From Mucilaginibacter phyllosphaerae (GTDB taxonomy: Bacteria > Bacteroidota > Bacteroidia > Sphingobacteriales > Sphingobacteriaceae): 64,000 nucleotides of DNA. Positions 1-9,740 of this stretch are shown piece after piece. The stretch spans positions 1,074,169-1,138,168 of the forward strand of contig NZ_SNQG01000001.1 in NCBI RefSeq assembly GCF_004378255.1. Direction: 5' to 3'. Under the pieces are notes generated by a model. That model had not been told where the DNA came from, did no database searches, and saw only the letters and a list, made by a program, of their open reading frames with translations. The position numbers and the translations under genes were made by a program. The first letter of the stretch is position 1. The number at the start of each line of letters is the position of its first letter.

Positions 1-187
1 CTGCCTGACCGATGCCGCCATATACCACCAACTCATCGGGGTTTTCGGCAACCTGCCCGTTAAGGTTATTTAACAGCATGCGCAAAGGCGCTTCTGTTTG
101 CCAGCTTTTAGCGTGCAGTTTATTCCCAACCGGGGCGTAATACACCGGGTGTTTGGCGTAGGTATCAATAAATTCCGAATTCGTCAT
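1..187 (-). CDS. hutU: Urocanate hydratase, N-terminal part (cut by window edge)
   Basis: Reading the minus strand from the ATG at 185-187 gives about 62 residues beginning [14 protein letters not shown] and containing [10 protein letters not shown], then [17 protein letters not shown], which is the conserved N-terminus of urocanase. The enzyme hydrates urocanate to imidazolonepropionate, the second step of histidine degradation. The start lies inside the last codons of hutH (23-nt overlap, 165-187), which suggests translational coupling in a marR-hutH-hutU operon. The rest of the gene lies outside the window. Confidence 0.93.
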   Translation of the reverse strand, partial: MTNSEFIDTYAKHPVYYAPVGNKLHAKSWQTEAPLRMLLNNLNGQVAENPDELVVYGGIGQA

Positions 188-1724
188 CTGCTGTGATGTT
201 TTTGTGATGTTTTTGTGCAGTTTGGTTAGCCATAGCCTCAAATTCGCCGCTTATAATTAGCTGATGCAGGGCATTAATATCCTCTGCAAAAATCCTGTCT
301 TCTTTGATGAATGGCACCTGCTGCCTTACCAATTGATGTAACTCTTCTATCACCGGGGTGCTTTGCAAGGGCCTGCGAAACTCCAGCGCCTGCGAGGCAT
401 ACAATAGTTCGATAGCCTGGATGTATTCCAGATTATCCAGCACCATGTGCAGCTTGCGCCCGCTGATGGACCCCATAGAAACATGGTCTTCCTGCCCCAG
501 CGAGGTGGGTACGCTATCGGCACTGGCCGGGAAACAAAACGTTTTATTTTCGGTAACCAGGGCGGCCGTGGTGTACTGCGGGATCATCAGTCCCGAATTT
601 AAGCCTGCATCATCTGTTAATAATTTGGGTAAGCCGTATCGGCCTTCGCTCATGAGGTAACAGCGGCGGTCGGCAATATTGCCCAGTTCTGCAGCGGCTA
701 CGGTAGCATAATCTAAAGGCAAAGCCAGCGGTTGCCCGTGGAAATTGCCCCCGCTTATAGTATCATCAGCATTAAAAATTACGGGGTTATCGGTAACGGA
801 GTTTAATTCTATCTCCGTTAATTCTTTTAAATGCAGCCAGGCATTGCGCGATGCACCGTGCACCTGCGGCATACAGCGCAGAGAATACGGATCCTGCACC
901 CTATCACAATCCACATGCGAACTGCCAATGGCCGAGCCTTCTAATAATACAGCCAACCGCTTTGCAACCAACTTGGTGCCCTTATAGGGGCGAATGGCAT
1001 GCAGACGTTCATCAAACGGGCGGGAAGATCCCATCAGGCCTTCTAAGGACATGGCACCTATCAGGTCAGCCACATTAAGGGCATTGTTCAGGCGATCCAC
1101 TGCTTTTATGGCGAAGGCTAATATAAACTGCGTTCCGTTAATTAATGCCAGCCCCTCTTTTGGGCCTAATACTAAGGGCTGAAGATCATGTTGTTTTAAG
1201 ATCTCTGCTGCGGGATATTTTCCCTCCCCAACGTTCACAAACCCCAGCCCTATCAACGGCAGGAATAAGTGCGAGAGTGGCGCCAGATCTCCCGATGCAC
1301 CAACCGAGCCTTTCTCGGGCACAACGGGTATCACATCATGATCTATATGCCAGATGATGCGCTGCAAAGTTGCAGGGGCAATGCCCGAGTAGCCTTGTGC
1401 CAAAGCTTGTACTTTGGTGATCAGCATCAATTTGGCTATCTCTTGCGGGATGGGTTTGCCCACACCCACACTATGGCTTTTTAAAATATTGCTTTGCAGC
1501 AGGCTGGTGTCCTTTTCAGAAATACGGGTATCGCAAAGCGGGCCAAAGCCTGTGTTAATGCCATACACCGGCAAATGTGCCTGCACTATTTTTTCTACCT
1601 CGTTCCGGGAAGTTTGGATGCGTGATGCCGCCTCTTCATTGATGACACCTTTTACCCTACCGGCCGCAATATCCAAGCTAATGCCTATACTGAGGTGCTC
1701 GATACCGTAATTAAAGTTTTTCAT
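165..1724 (-). CDS. hutH: Histidine ammonia-lyase
   Basis: A 519-residue protein that deaminates L-histidine to trans-urocanate and ammonia in the cytoplasm, the first step of histidine utilisation. The cofactor-forming Ala-Ser-Gly triad (MIO group) is visible at residues 143-145 in the context [22 protein letters not shown] near residue 54 and SVTDNP and QEDHVSMG further on are also family signatures. Length is normal. Its ATG lies inside the end of the upstream marR gene (14-nt overlap) and its end overlaps hutU, so the three genes look like one tightly coupled transcript. Confidence 0.97.
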   Translation of the reverse strand: MKNFNYGIEHLSIGISLDIAAGRVKGVINEEAASRIQTSRNEVEKIVQAHLPVYGINTGFGPLCDTRISEKDTSLLQSNILKSHSVGVGKPIPQEIAKLMLITKVQALAQGYSGIAPATLQRIIWHIDHDVIPVVPEKGSVGASGDLAPLSHLFLPLIGLGFVNVGEGKYPAAEILKQHDLQPLVLGPKEGLALINGTQFILAFAIKAVDRLNNALNVADLIGAMSLEGLMGSSRPFDERLHAIRPYKGTKLVAKRLAVLLEGSAIGSSHVDCDRVQDPYSLRCMPQVHGASRNAWLHLKELTEIELNSVTDNPVIFNADDTISGGNFHGQPLALPLDYATVAAAELGNIADRRCYLMSEGRYGLPKLLTDDAGLNSGLMIPQYTTAALVTENKTFCFPASADSVPTSLGQEDHVSMGSISGRKLHMVLDNLEYIQAIELLYASQALEFRRPLQSTPVIEELHQLVRQQVPFIKEDRIFAEDINALHQLIISGEFEAMANQTAQKHHKNITADDEFGIY

Positions 1725-2214
1725 GAGGTATGGTTTTTAGTTTATCACCAACCTTGCCAGATAAGTTGTAGGCACGGAATGAATTTTCTAAGGCAGATAT
1801 CGCCGGTAGTATCCCTGCTATTTTGCTATCTGATGCTTCCAGTTCGTTCATGCCGGCGCTGATGGCATCCCAAATAGGTAAGATCTGTTTTAACAAGTCG
1901 CGGCCTTTATCCGTAAACTGTACCATTTGCCTGCGGCCGTCATCGGCACTTACCGTGGTTTCTACCAGTTTACGGTTCTTCAGGTTAGTGATCAGCTGGC
2001 TTGCTGCCGGGTGTGATACCTCGGTTTGCCCGCTCAGTTCTTTGATAGAAAGAGAATCATTTTTGGATAATAAATAAAACACCGGGAACCAGCTGGCATC
2101 AAAGTCAATGCCCTCGTTTTGATAAATACGGTTTATTTCGGACAGAAAAGTTTCGCTCATGCGCCTTAGGCGGCTGCCTAAAACCAGGTATCCTAAACTT
2201 TGGTACAAATTCAT
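1711..2214 (-). CDS. MarR-family transcriptional regulator, first gene of the hut operon
   Basis: A 167-residue cytoplasmic regulator with a central winged helix: SIKELSGQTEVSHPAASQLI (recognition helix region, about residues 56-75), followed by a wing with DDGRRQMVQFTDKG, the typical MarR D-x-R-x-x-x-x-x-T motif. It is the promoter-proximal gene and overlaps hutH by 14 nt. A perfect 24-bp palindrome sits 6 bp upstream of its start. By analogy with MarR repressors it probably controls its own operon, with a pathway intermediate (urocanate or histidine) as a possible ligand. The ligand is an inference. Confidence 0.9.
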   Translation of the reverse strand: MNLYQSLGYLVLGSRLRRMSETFLSEINRIYQNEGIDFDASWFPVFYLLSKNDSLSIKELSGQTEVSHPAASQLITNLKNRKLVETTVSADDGRRQMVQFTDKGRDLLKQILPIWDAISAGMNELEASDSKIAGILPAISALENSFRAYNLSGKVGDKLKTIPHEKL

Positions 2215-2220
2215 GATGCA

Positions 2221-2244
2221 ATTTATATAAGTACTTATATAAAT
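2221..2244. promoter_or_regulatory. Perfect 24-bp palindrome, probable MarR operator
   Basis: ATTTATATAAGT is followed directly by its exact reverse complement ACTTATATAAAT. It lies 6 bp upstream of the marR start codon, where an autoregulating MarR dimer would block transcription of marR-hutH-hutU. MarR proteins are known to bind pseudo-palindromes of about 16-24 bp; that this one is the binding site is inferred. Confidence 0.65.
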
Positions 2245-2285
2245 GCAAGTTTATTTTATTAACAATTTATAATCAATTGCCAAGG

Positions 2286-2648
2286 CTAATTTTCTGTGGG
2301 TTTAGAATTACAATAGGAATAGATCTTGAATATTTTTCCATCGGCATCAAATTCATACACATCACAGGAATGCACCACATTTACTGTTTTTTCTTCGCGG
2401 ATAAATTCGGCCCGGCCATATATGGCAACCTTATCCCCATCGGCAACCAAGCCAAACGTTTCAAATTTGGTAGCGAGGGTTTTAAAATACTCGGCTACCG
2501 ATCTGCAAAACTTTAAAACCTCGGTTTTACCATTGATGGTCATATTCTCTTCGTAAATAATCCACTCCACATTTTCTGCCAGGTAATCTTCTACTTCATC
2601 AAACTTACCGCCCGAGAATAGTTGTACAACTTGTGTATTGGTTTTCAT
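2286..2648 (-). CDS. SnoaL-like / NTF2-fold protein
   Basis: About 120 residues from the ATG at 2646-2648 (a TTG 18 nt upstream would add six residues but is less likely). The pattern VVQLFSGGKFDEVEDYLAENVEW, then GKTEVLKFC and VHSCDVYEFDADGKIFKIYSY, is characteristic of SnoaL-like polyketide-cyclase-fold proteins. There is no signal peptide, so it is probably cytoplasmic. Members act as small-molecule isomerases, hydrolases or binding proteins, and the substrate cannot be told from sequence. It is separated from the hut operon by the palindromic control region and is likely a separate unit. Confidence 0.75.
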   Translation of the reverse strand: MKTNTQVVQLFSGGKFDEVEDYLAENVEWIIYEENMTINGKTEVLKFCRSVAEYFKTLATKFETFGLVADGDKVAIYGRAEFIREEKTVNVVHSCDVYEFDADGKIFKIYSYCNSKPTEN

Positions 2649-2860
2649 ATTCCGATTAATTTTCAATGCGATCTACTGCTTATAACTAAGGTTAATTTAC
2701 ATACAATATTAATACTTAACAAACAACAAATTGCTCTACCTCCCTGTAACAGCCTGATGTTTACAGGCAAATTCTATATTTACTGCTACTGCTTAAACGG
2801 CAAACAAGCATTTATTTATTAAAAATAAAGCCGCTATATTTAAGCGCTAAACCCTGGTTA

Positions 2861-4438
2861 ATGAATACTAAAGCAAAATATTTTTTATACGGCTGTATCT
2901 GCCTATGCCTCATCACTATTACCATTACTTTATTCAGCATATCGCAAGCTGTAGACTGGGACCCCGGCACCGTAATTAAAATGGCCGACAATGCCCATAA
3001 AGGCATCCCGTTTAATCATTATGCACATCCCAACCCTAAAAATTTAAGCACTGATGAATTTGAAGTTGTTACCTGGTGGTCGCCAGGGCAATTTACCTTT
3101 CCCATGCTTATTCAAAAAGCCATTGGGGTAAAAATAACCGTGGCCATTAAGGTGCTTACTGCAATATGTTTGCTTTTAAGCGCATTGGGGATCTTTAAGC
3201 TTTTCGGTTTGCTATTAAAACGGAATGATGGTACAAACAAAGCTTCAACAGCTGCCGTAGTTTTATTGCTGTTTACCCTTTTACAGCCATTTTTTTGGGG
3301 GAATATATTTATTTACAATGGCGGCGGCATTTTGTTATTAGCTTATTGCCCCTGGTTTATTTACTGGCTTATACAAGTAAAACGCATTACGTTTTACAAC
3401 CTGCTGCTGCTTTTAGTAGCCGGCTTTTTTGGATTTTTTCTCAAATCTGCCTTTACCAGCATATTTGCCGGGGGGCTTTTATATCTCTTTTTAACAAAGG
3501 CTATAACTACCGGCACCCCCTTAAAACAACAAAACATAAAAAATATCCTTGTAAACGCGCTTATTTTAGGCGGTTTATTCATCGCTTATGTCGTCATTAT
3601 TAAGGCTTTGTATTTAAGCCATAATACCGGCATCAGCGAATCATCCACAGGCATACGTGTGCAGCCCCGTGTATTGCTTTATCCTGTTGTTGCACCGGTA
3701 TTAGGTATATTCTGGTTAAACTTTATCAATAAAACTATTTACTGGGTAATCGCATTGATTATAGTTATACCTGTTTACTACATGATGTTAAAAAGCGACA
3801 GGATAGGCTTAACATACAAATATGTATTAATAAGTTTTGTTACTACAACCATCGCATTTTACGGTTTAATATACTTTATTAATGTAGATGTTTCTTATGA
3901 GTTACGCCACTTTATTATCATATCCATACTGCTTACGCCGGGCTTGCTTATCGGTTTATATCATTTAAAATGGGGCAGGTATTTTATTTATGGCGCTGCC
4001 TTTTTATATACGGCTATTAATATTTATCATTTTGCACAATACACGGCAACAAGCCCTAAAAGCAGCAACAACCTATTGTATAGCGGGTTAAATAGTGCAT
4101 ATCCACCAGAAATCATTGAAAGGATACATGCGCTCGACAATTTAAAGGGCCATAAAAAGGATATATTTTATTTTAAAAGTTTTGAGCTTACCATCGCTTT
4201 AGAAGTGAGAAACAACCGTGTGTTGCTGGAAGACAATTTTATCAACTTCCACTTTAACAATAAAGCTCGTTATGACAGTACATTGTATTTCGGCCGTAAC
4301 ACGGGCGATGTGTACGTGGTTTACCCGCTCCAAAAATTCAAAAAGGATTCTGTTACATTTTTAACCCGGTTCGAAAAATATAAGCAATTCCAAAAAATAT
4401 ACCAGGCTAAGGGATACGCTATTTTTAAAGCGCATTAA
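2861..4438 (+). CDS. Polytopic membrane protein, possibly a GT-C-type glycosyltransferase
   Basis: A 525-residue protein with an N-terminal hydrophobic helix and roughly ten further membrane segments up to about residue 400, ending in a soluble tail of about 110 residues. The first extracytoplasmic loop carries acidic residues soon after helix 1 (VDWDPGTVIKMADNAHKG) and a WWSPGQF motif. This layout resembles GT-C lipid-linked-sugar transferases, but I see no decisive motif, so the function is tentative. It stands alone between divergent and convergent neighbours and ends in a strong bidirectional terminator shared with the atp operon. Confidence 0.6.
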   Translation: MNTKAKYFLYGCICLCLITITITLFSISQAVDWDPGTVIKMADNAHKGIPFNHYAHPNPKNLSTDEFEVVTWWSPGQFTFPMLIQKAIGVKITVAIKVLTAICLLLSALGIFKLFGLLLKRNDGTNKASTAAVVLLLFTLLQPFFWGNIFIYNGGGILLLAYCPWFIYWLIQVKRITFYNLLLLLVAGFFGFFLKSAFTSIFAGGLLYLFLTKAITTGTPLKQQNIKNILVNALILGGLFIAYVVIIKALYLSHNTGISESSTGIRVQPRVLLYPVVAPVLGIFWLNFINKTIYWVIALIIVIPVYYMMLKSDRIGLTYKYVLISFVTTTIAFYGLIYFINVDVSYELRHFIIISILLTPGLLIGLYHLKWGRYFIYGAAFLYTAINIYHFAQYTATSPKSSNNLLYSGLNSAYPPEIIERIHALDNLKGHKKDIFYFKSFELTIALEVRNNRVLLEDNFINFHFNNKARYDSTLYFGRNTGDVYVVYPLQKFKKDSVTFLTRFEKYKQFQKIYQAKGYAIFKAH

Positions 4439-4440
4439 TT

Positions 4441-4481
4441 AAACAAGCAAGGCTTTCCAAATTGGAAAGCCTTGCTTGTTT
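4441..4481. terminator. Bidirectional intrinsic terminator between the membrane protein gene and atpG
   Basis: A perfect 20-bp inverted repeat (AAACAAGCAAGGCTTTCCAA at 4441-4460 and its complement at 4462-4481) lies between two convergent genes. The A/T-rich ends of the arms serve as the U-tract in either direction. Confidence 0.85.
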
Positions 4482-4503
4482 ATATTGTCAGTAATAAAAT
4501 TTA

Positions 4504-5403
4504 TTAACCGCCTAAAGCTGCAGCACCGCTCACAATCTCGGTAAGCTCGGTAGTGATGGCTGCCTGGCGGGCCTGATTGTAGGAAAGTTTAAGGGCTTTC
4601 AGCAGGTCGCCGGCGTTTTCGGTTGCTTTATCCATAGCGGTCATACGTGCGCCATGCTCAGATGCGTTTGAATCTAATACGGCACGGTATAACTGAATCT
4701 TGATATTTTTAGGGATCAGCTGCTCTACGATCTCTTCCTGTGATGGCTCCAGGATGTAATCAACCTGAGATTCTATTGTAGCAGCCTTTGTTTTATCTTT
4801 TGGTTTCTGCTCCGGCATAGGTACAGGCAATAATTGCTCTGCAACCTGGTATTGTACTGCAGCATTCCGAAAATGGTTATAAACAAGCTCTACGCGGTCG
4901 TAATCGCCATTGATAAAGCCCTGCATGATCGCTTCGGTGATCTTTGATGCATTGGTGAAGTTTAGGTCAAGATACAGATCGTTATTGTTACCAATTACGT
5001 TGTACTTACGGCGCTGAAAAAACTCCTGGCTTTTTTTACCAATAGCAACAATAGATACATTACCGGCCCTTAGCTGCTCGCTGTATTTTTCGGCAATCAG
5101 GTTGTTAGCTGTTTTTATTACGTTGGTGTTAAATGCACCTGCCAAACCACGGTTTGATGATACAACAACAACCAATACACGCACCGGCTCGCGCTGTTGC
5201 AGGTATGGCGATGCGCCATCCTCCAGGCTTGCCGATAAGTTTGCTAACAGATCGTTTAACTTATTAGCGTAAGGGCGTAATTGTACAATAGCATTGGTAG
5301 CCCTTTTCAGCTTTGCCGCCGAAACCATTTTCATGGCCTTGGTGATCTGCTGGGTTGAGGTAACCGATGTGATCCTGTTTCTTACTTCTTTTAAATTAGC
5401 CAT
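4504..5403 (-). CDS. atpG: F1Fo ATP synthase gamma subunit
   Basis: A 299-residue central-stalk subunit that transmits rotation between the c-ring and the catalytic hexamer on the cytoplasmic face of the membrane. The N-terminal coiled-coil signature (LKEVRNRITSVTSTQQITKA) and the C-terminal helix ending AAITTELTEIVSGA are diagnostic. An insert around residues 200-215 (PEQKPKDKTKAATIES) makes it slightly longer than the enterobacterial form; such inserts occur in Bacteroidota. It is the last gene of the atp operon and is separated from atpA by a 140-bp gap holding a hairpin repeat. Confidence 0.96.
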   Translation of the reverse strand: MANLKEVRNRITSVTSTQQITKAMKMVSAAKLKRATNAIVQLRPYANKLNDLLANLSASLEDGASPYLQQREPVRVLVVVVSSNRGLAGAFNTNVIKTANNLIAEKYSEQLRAGNVSIVAIGKKSQEFFQRRKYNVIGNNNDLYLDLNFTNASKITEAIMQGFINGDYDRVELVYNHFRNAAVQYQVAEQLLPVPMPEQKPKDKTKAATIESQVDYILEPSQEEIVEQLIPKNIKIQLYRAVLDSNASEHGARMTAMDKATENAGDLLKALKLSYNQARQAAITTELTEIVSGAAALGG

Positions 5404-5411
5404 TCTTTATT

Positions 5412-5536
5412 TGAGATGTGAGAAGTGAGATTTGAGTATAGAGATAAAATTCCAACCCTTTTCCCGTCACTTTATCTAATTTAATCTGTTAGATATAAGA
5501 TTTGAAAAAAACTCAAATCTCATATCTAACATCTCA
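5412..5536. repeat. Degenerate 7-nt tandem array folded as a long hairpin (atpA-atpG gap)
   Basis: The left arm 5412-5436 reads as 7-nt units (TGAGATG, TGAGAAG, TGAGATT, TGAG...). The right arm 5512-5536 is its reverse complement with 22 of 25 matches. They enclose about 75 nt. The element fills the untranslated gap within the atp operon. A similar array occurs in the atpF-atpH gap. Confidence 0.7.
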
Positions 5537-5543
5537 TATCTAA

Positions 5544-7121
5544 TTAATTATATCTACCTGACAGTTCTTTAGCTACTGTTTCCAGTACGCCTGTTAACTG
5601 GTCATCAAATTTACCTGCTTTAAGGGCGGCCAGCACTTCGGGGTGGCGCAGCTCTAACTGGCTGGTATATTCTGCTTCAAACTCACGGATCTTGTTAACC
5701 GGTACGTTACGCATCAGATTTTTAGTACCTAAGTAGATGATAGCTACCTGTTTCTCAACCGTTACCGGCGAGTACTGGCCTTGCTTCAAGATCTCTACGT
5801 TACGCGCACCTTTATCAATTACGTTTTTGGTTGATGCATCCAGATCCGAACCAAATTTAGAGAAAGCCTCTAACTCGCGGTATTGTGCCTGGTCAAGCTT
5901 AAGTGTACCGGCAACTTTTTTCATCGATTTGATCTGCGCGTTACCACCCACACGTGATACCGAGATACCTACGTTGATGGCCGGGCGGATACCTGCCAGG
6001 AATAAGTTCGACTCCAGGAATATCTGGCCATCGGTAATTGAAATTACGTTGGTTGGGATATAAGCCGATACGTCACCCGCCTGAGTTTCGATAATAGGCA
6101 ATGCGGTTAACGAGCCACCACCTTTAACGATGTGTTTAATAGACTCCGGCAGATCGTTCATCTGCTGGGCAATGTTATCGTTAGCATTTACCTTAGCGGC
6201 ACGCTCCAATAAACGGCTGTGCAGGTAAAATACGTCACCAGGGTAAGCCTCGCGGCCCGGTGGGCGGCGTAATAACAAGGATACTTCGCGGTAAGCAACG
6301 GCCTGTTTAGAAAGATCATCATAAACGATCAAAGCAGGGCGGCCTGTATCGCGGAAATACTCGCCAATTGCAGCGCCTGCAAATGGCGCAAAGAATTGCA
6401 TGGTAGCAGAGTCTGATGCATTAGCCGCAACAACTATAGAGTAAGGCATAGCACCGTTCTCTTCTAATGTGCGTACAATGTTTGCCACGGTAGAAGCCTT
6501 TTGGCCACACGCTACATATATACAATATACCGGGTTACCGGCATCGTAAAATTCTTTTTGGTTGATTATGGTATCGATACAAACGGCAGTTTTACCGGTT
6601 TGGCGGTCACCAATAACCAACTCACGCTGGCCGCGGCCAATCGGGATCATTGCATCAATCGCTTTGATACCTGTTTGCAAAGGCTCGGTTACCGGCTGGC
6701 GGTAAATAACACCCGGCGCTTTACGCTCCAAAGGCATTTCGTAAGTTTGGCCAGTGATAGGGCCTTTACCGTCAATCGGGGTACCCAAGGTATCCACAAC
6801 ACGGCCAAGCATGCCTTCGCCTACGTTGATAGATGCGATACGATTGGTACGTTTAACAGTATCACCTTCCTTAATATCGTCAGATTTACCTAACAATACC
6901 ACACCCACGTTATCTTCTTCAAGGTTAAGTACAATACCCTGTAAACCGTTATCAAACTCAACCAGCTCACCTGATTGTACTTTGGTTAAACCGTAAACAC
7001 GTGCAATACCATCACCCACCTGGAGTACGGTACCTACTTCTTCTAATTCAGATTCTGACTTAAAGCCGGCTAATTGCTGACGCAAAATTGCTGATACTTC
7101 GTCTGGTTTTACCTCTACCAT
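5544..7121 (-). CDS. atpA: F1Fo ATP synthase alpha subunit
   Basis: A 525-residue non-catalytic nucleotide-binding subunit of the F1 hexamer. The P-loop GDRQTGKT is at about residues 172-179, preceded by the beta-barrel segment [10 protein letters not shown]. The signature [14 protein letters not shown] is present. Its partner beta subunit (atpD) and epsilon (atpC) are not in this operon; in Bacteroidota they often sit elsewhere. The gap to upstream atpH is 30 bp. Confidence 0.98.
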   Translation of the reverse strand: MVEVKPDEVSAILRQQLAGFKSESELEEVGTVLQVGDGIARVYGLTKVQSGELVEFDNGLQGIVLNLEEDNVGVVLLGKSDDIKEGDTVKRTNRIASINVGEGMLGRVVDTLGTPIDGKGPITGQTYEMPLERKAPGVIYRQPVTEPLQTGIKAIDAMIPIGRGQRELVIGDRQTGKTAVCIDTIINQKEFYDAGNPVYCIYVACGQKASTVANIVRTLEENGAMPYSIVVAANASDSATMQFFAPFAGAAIGEYFRDTGRPALIVYDDLSKQAVAYREVSLLLRRPPGREAYPGDVFYLHSRLLERAAKVNANDNIAQQMNDLPESIKHIVKGGGSLTALPIIETQAGDVSAYIPTNVISITDGQIFLESNLFLAGIRPAINVGISVSRVGGNAQIKSMKKVAGTLKLDQAQYRELEAFSKFGSDLDASTKNVIDKGARNVEILKQGQYSPVTVEKQVAIIYLGTKNLMRNVPVNKIREFEAEYTSQLELRHPEVLAALKAGKFDDQLTGVLETVAKELSGRYN

Positions 7122-7151
7122 TTTTGAGATTATTTTAGAGTTTTAATGTTA

Positions 7152-7700
7152 TTATATTGTTGCAATACTTGCAAAGTCTTTTTTAATTTTCTTTAAGCTG
7201 GCTGCAACGCTGGTATCTACCTGCCTGTCGCCCACCGTAAGTACAAAACCACCAATTAAAGAGGGGTCTACCTGGGTATTTAATTTGATGGTACCGCCAA
7301 TAGCCTTTTGCACATCATCCAGCAGCTTTTTCTTATTAGCTTCAGAAAGCTCTGCAGCCGATATTACTTTTGCGTAGGTGATGTTGTGCTTAATATCGTA
7401 AAGGGCAATAAACTCATGAGAAGTTGTGTATAAAACCTCGCCACGGCCTTTATCTATCATGATATTGAACATAGCCATACTCACCTTGCTTACCTTATCC
7501 GCAAAAATTTCGGCCAGGATAGCTTTCTTTTTACTGTGAGATACAATAGGGTTAGCCAAAACAGCACCCAGCTCAGGGCTGCTTCTTACCGTTTTATAAA
7601 AAAGCACCATATCATCCTTAACCGCCTCAACGGCCTTTTGCTCTTCAGCAAGGTCTATCAATGCTTTAGCGTACCTTATTGCTACTGTTACTTCTGACAT
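7152..7700 (-). CDS. atpH: F1Fo ATP synthase delta subunit
   Basis: A 182-residue peripheral-stalk subunit linking F1 to the b subunits. The N-terminus (VAIRYAKALIDLAEEQ) and the C-terminal motif DPSLIGGFVLTVGDRQVDTSV match the OSCP/delta family, and its position between atpF and atpA is canonical. It is separated from atpF by an 86-bp gap filled by a hairpin-forming heptamer array. Confidence 0.96.
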   Translation of the reverse strand: MSEVTVAIRYAKALIDLAEEQKAVEAVKDDMVLFYKTVRSSPELGAVLANPIVSHSKKKAILAEIFADKVSKVSMAMFNIMIDKGRGEVLYTTSHEFIALYDIKHNITYAKVISAAELSEANKKKLLDDVQKAIGGTIKLNTQVDPSLIGGFVLTVGDRQVDTSVAASLKKIKKDFASIATI

Positions 7701-7710
7701 CTTTTCTTGA

Positions 7711-7780
7711 GATTTGAGATGTGAGATTTAAGATGTGAGACTATTTACTGTCTCCTATCTCTAATCTAATATCTCATGTC
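7711..7780. repeat. Degenerate 7-nt tandem array folded as a hairpin (atpF-atpH gap)
   Basis: The left arm 7711-7740 consists of units such as GATTTGA, GATGTGA, GATTTAA, GATGTGA. The right arm 7751-7780 is a degenerate reverse complement (22 of 30 positions), with a 10-nt loop. It is the same type of element as that at 5412-5536. Confidence 0.65.
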
Positions 7781-7786
7781 TATATA

Positions 7787-8278
7787 TTATAATTTCACTT
7801 CTTTAAGCAGGTCGGCTACTAATGCATCCTGTTTGCCCTGGTCTTCAAACTGCTTACGAAGGATCTTCTCTGCAATTTCTATCGATAATGCCGATACCTG
7901 ATTTTTAACATCAGCCATCGCAATATTTTTCTGGTTGTTGATCTCAATGCGGGCCAACTCTATCTGGCGTGCGCCTTCTTTTTGTGCCGCTTCTTTAGCT
8001 TCGCTTACAATATGGTCTTTCAGCTTTCTGGCTTCCAGCAGTATCAGGTCGCGCTCGGCACGGGCATCTTTCAGCAAAGATTCGTTCTCGTTAGTTAAAC
8101 GGGCCATTTCGTCTTTAGCTGCAGCTGCTTTAAGCAAAGCATCTTCTATCGAACGCTCTCTGTCGTCAATAGCGCCCATAATAGGTTTCCAGGCAAACTT
8201 GGCAAGCAGGAAAAACAGTATTAAAAACGATACCGTGGTCCAAAATACCAAGCCAATTTCAGGAGTAACTAATTCCAT
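7787..8278 (-). CDS. atpF: F1Fo ATP synthase b subunit
   Basis: A 163-residue peripheral-stalk protein with one N-terminal membrane helix ([21 protein letters not shown]) followed by a long charged coiled coil ([22 protein letters not shown] onward). It forms the stator anchoring alpha/delta to AtpB. A conserved start and normal length place it between atpE and atpH. A 14-bp stem-loop lies just upstream, after atpE in the transcript. Confidence 0.96.
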   Translation of the reverse strand: MELVTPEIGLVFWTTVSFLILFFLLAKFAWKPIMGAIDDRERSIEDALLKAAAAKDEMARLTNENESLLKDARAERDLILLEARKLKDHIVSEAKEAAQKEGARQIELARIEINNQKNIAMADVKNQVSALSIEIAEKILRKQFEDQGKQDALVADLLKEVKL

Positions 8279-8309
8279 TGTTTTATGTAAAGTTAAATGT
8301 CAATTTAAT

Positions 8310-8348
8310 ATAACCGTATCTGCCGCCAACCGCTGCAGATACGGTTAT
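8310..8348. promoter_or_regulatory. Stem-loop between atpE and atpF (14-bp perfect stem)
   Basis: ATAACCGTATCTGC at 8310-8323 pairs perfectly with GCAGATACGGTTAT at 8335-8348 around an 11-nt loop. It lies 3' of the atpE stop codon in the operon transcript. No U-tract follows, so it is more likely an RNA-stabilising or attenuating element than a full terminator. It could raise AtpE output relative to downstream subunits (inference). Confidence 0.6.
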
Positions 8349-8370
8349 GAATTTTCCTTTCGGGGTAAGA

Positions 8371-8625
<255 letters not shown>

Positions 8626-8628
8626 TTA

Positions 8629-9726
8629 TTAGTGGTGGTGCTCTTCAATCGCCGTGCCTATAAACAAGGCCGTAAGCAAGGTAAATATAAACGCCTGCAG
8701 TGCCGCCACCAGCAATTCAAGCACATCCATAAACACTACGAAGGGTACAGATACTACCGATACGTAAGCGCTTTTGAATACAAAGATCAAAGATATTAAA
8801 CTTAATACGATAATGTGCCCGGCCGTAATGTTGGCAAACAAACGTATCATTAACGCAAACGGTTTTGATATGATACCCACCAGCTCTACAGGCCACATAA
8901 TAGGGTATAACCATACCGGTACATCAGGCGCAAAAATGTGTTTCCAGTAGTATTTGTTACCGTTAACGTTTACGATGATCAGGGTAATAAAAGCCAGTAC
9001 AAAAGTTACCGCTATGTTACCTGTTAAGTTGGCACCTCCCGGGAAGAAAGGGACTAAGCCGATCAGGTTATTGATCCATATAAAAAAGAAGATGGTTAAC
9101 AGCAACGGCATAAAGCGCTGGTATTTGTAACCGATGTTTGGGCGGGCAATATCATCCCTTACAAACATAATAATAGGCTCCATAAAAGACTGTAATCCCT
9201 TTGGCGCTTTACCTTCGCGTTTTTTATACGCTGCAGATACGCTCAGGAAAATGATCAGCAATAAGATCATCGACATCCACATACTTACCACATTACGGGT
9301 GATAGAAAGGTCGATCAGTTTTTTATTCAGCTTTAATACCGTAGCGGCAGATAACAGGGTATCGTTCTCTGCAACAATATGTACTTTATCTTTCACCAGC
9401 CTGTAGGTATAATACTTGCCGGCATGGTCTGCGTGGCCATGTTCAAACTTATCTGCCGAAAATGTCTCTAAACCTTTATCGGTATATAATATAACTGGCA
9501 GCGCAACCGAAGTATGGCCCCAAAGGTGCCACATGTGCGAATCTGCAATATGTTCCAGGATAACCTCGCTCGGGTTAAATTCTTTTTCTGTTTCAGTTTT
9601 GGCGGCCTCATTATGGCCCTCCTCATGCTGTATAGCAAAAGTTTTACAAGTGCAAAAAGTTAAAAAAACGCCTAAAACAAGGCTGAGAGCTATTTTTTTT
9701 GATTTCAAAATGTGGCTAAAATACAT
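8629..9726 (-). CDS. atpB: F1Fo ATP synthase a subunit, with N-terminal extension
   Basis: A 365-residue integral membrane stator forming the proton half-channels. The essential Arg is in LMIRLFANITAGHI near residue 297. It carries a cleavable-looking N-terminal hydrophobic segment followed by a His/Glu-rich extracytoplasmic region of about 100 residues before the canonical domain, an extension known from Bacteroidota AtpB. The C-terminus ends in EEHHH. It is co-directional with atpE 48 bp downstream. Confidence 0.95.
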   Translation of the reverse strand: MYFSHILKSKKIALSLVLGVFLTFCTCKTFAIQHEEGHNEAAKTETEKEFNPSEVILEHIADSHMWHLWGHTSVALPVILYTDKGLETFSADKFEHGHADHAGKYYTYRLVKDKVHIVAENDTLLSAATVLKLNKKLIDLSITRNVVSMWMSMILLLIIFLSVSAAYKKREGKAPKGLQSFMEPIIMFVRDDIARPNIGYKYQRFMPLLLTIFFFIWINNLIGLVPFFPGGANLTGNIAVTFVLAFITLIIVNVNGNKYYWKHIFAPDVPVWLYPIMWPVELVGIISKPFALMIRLFANITAGHIIVLSLISLIFVFKSAYVSVVSVPFVVFMDVLELLVAALQAFIFTLLTALFIGTAIEEHHH

Positions 9727-9740
9727 TGAATGAGTGTTTT

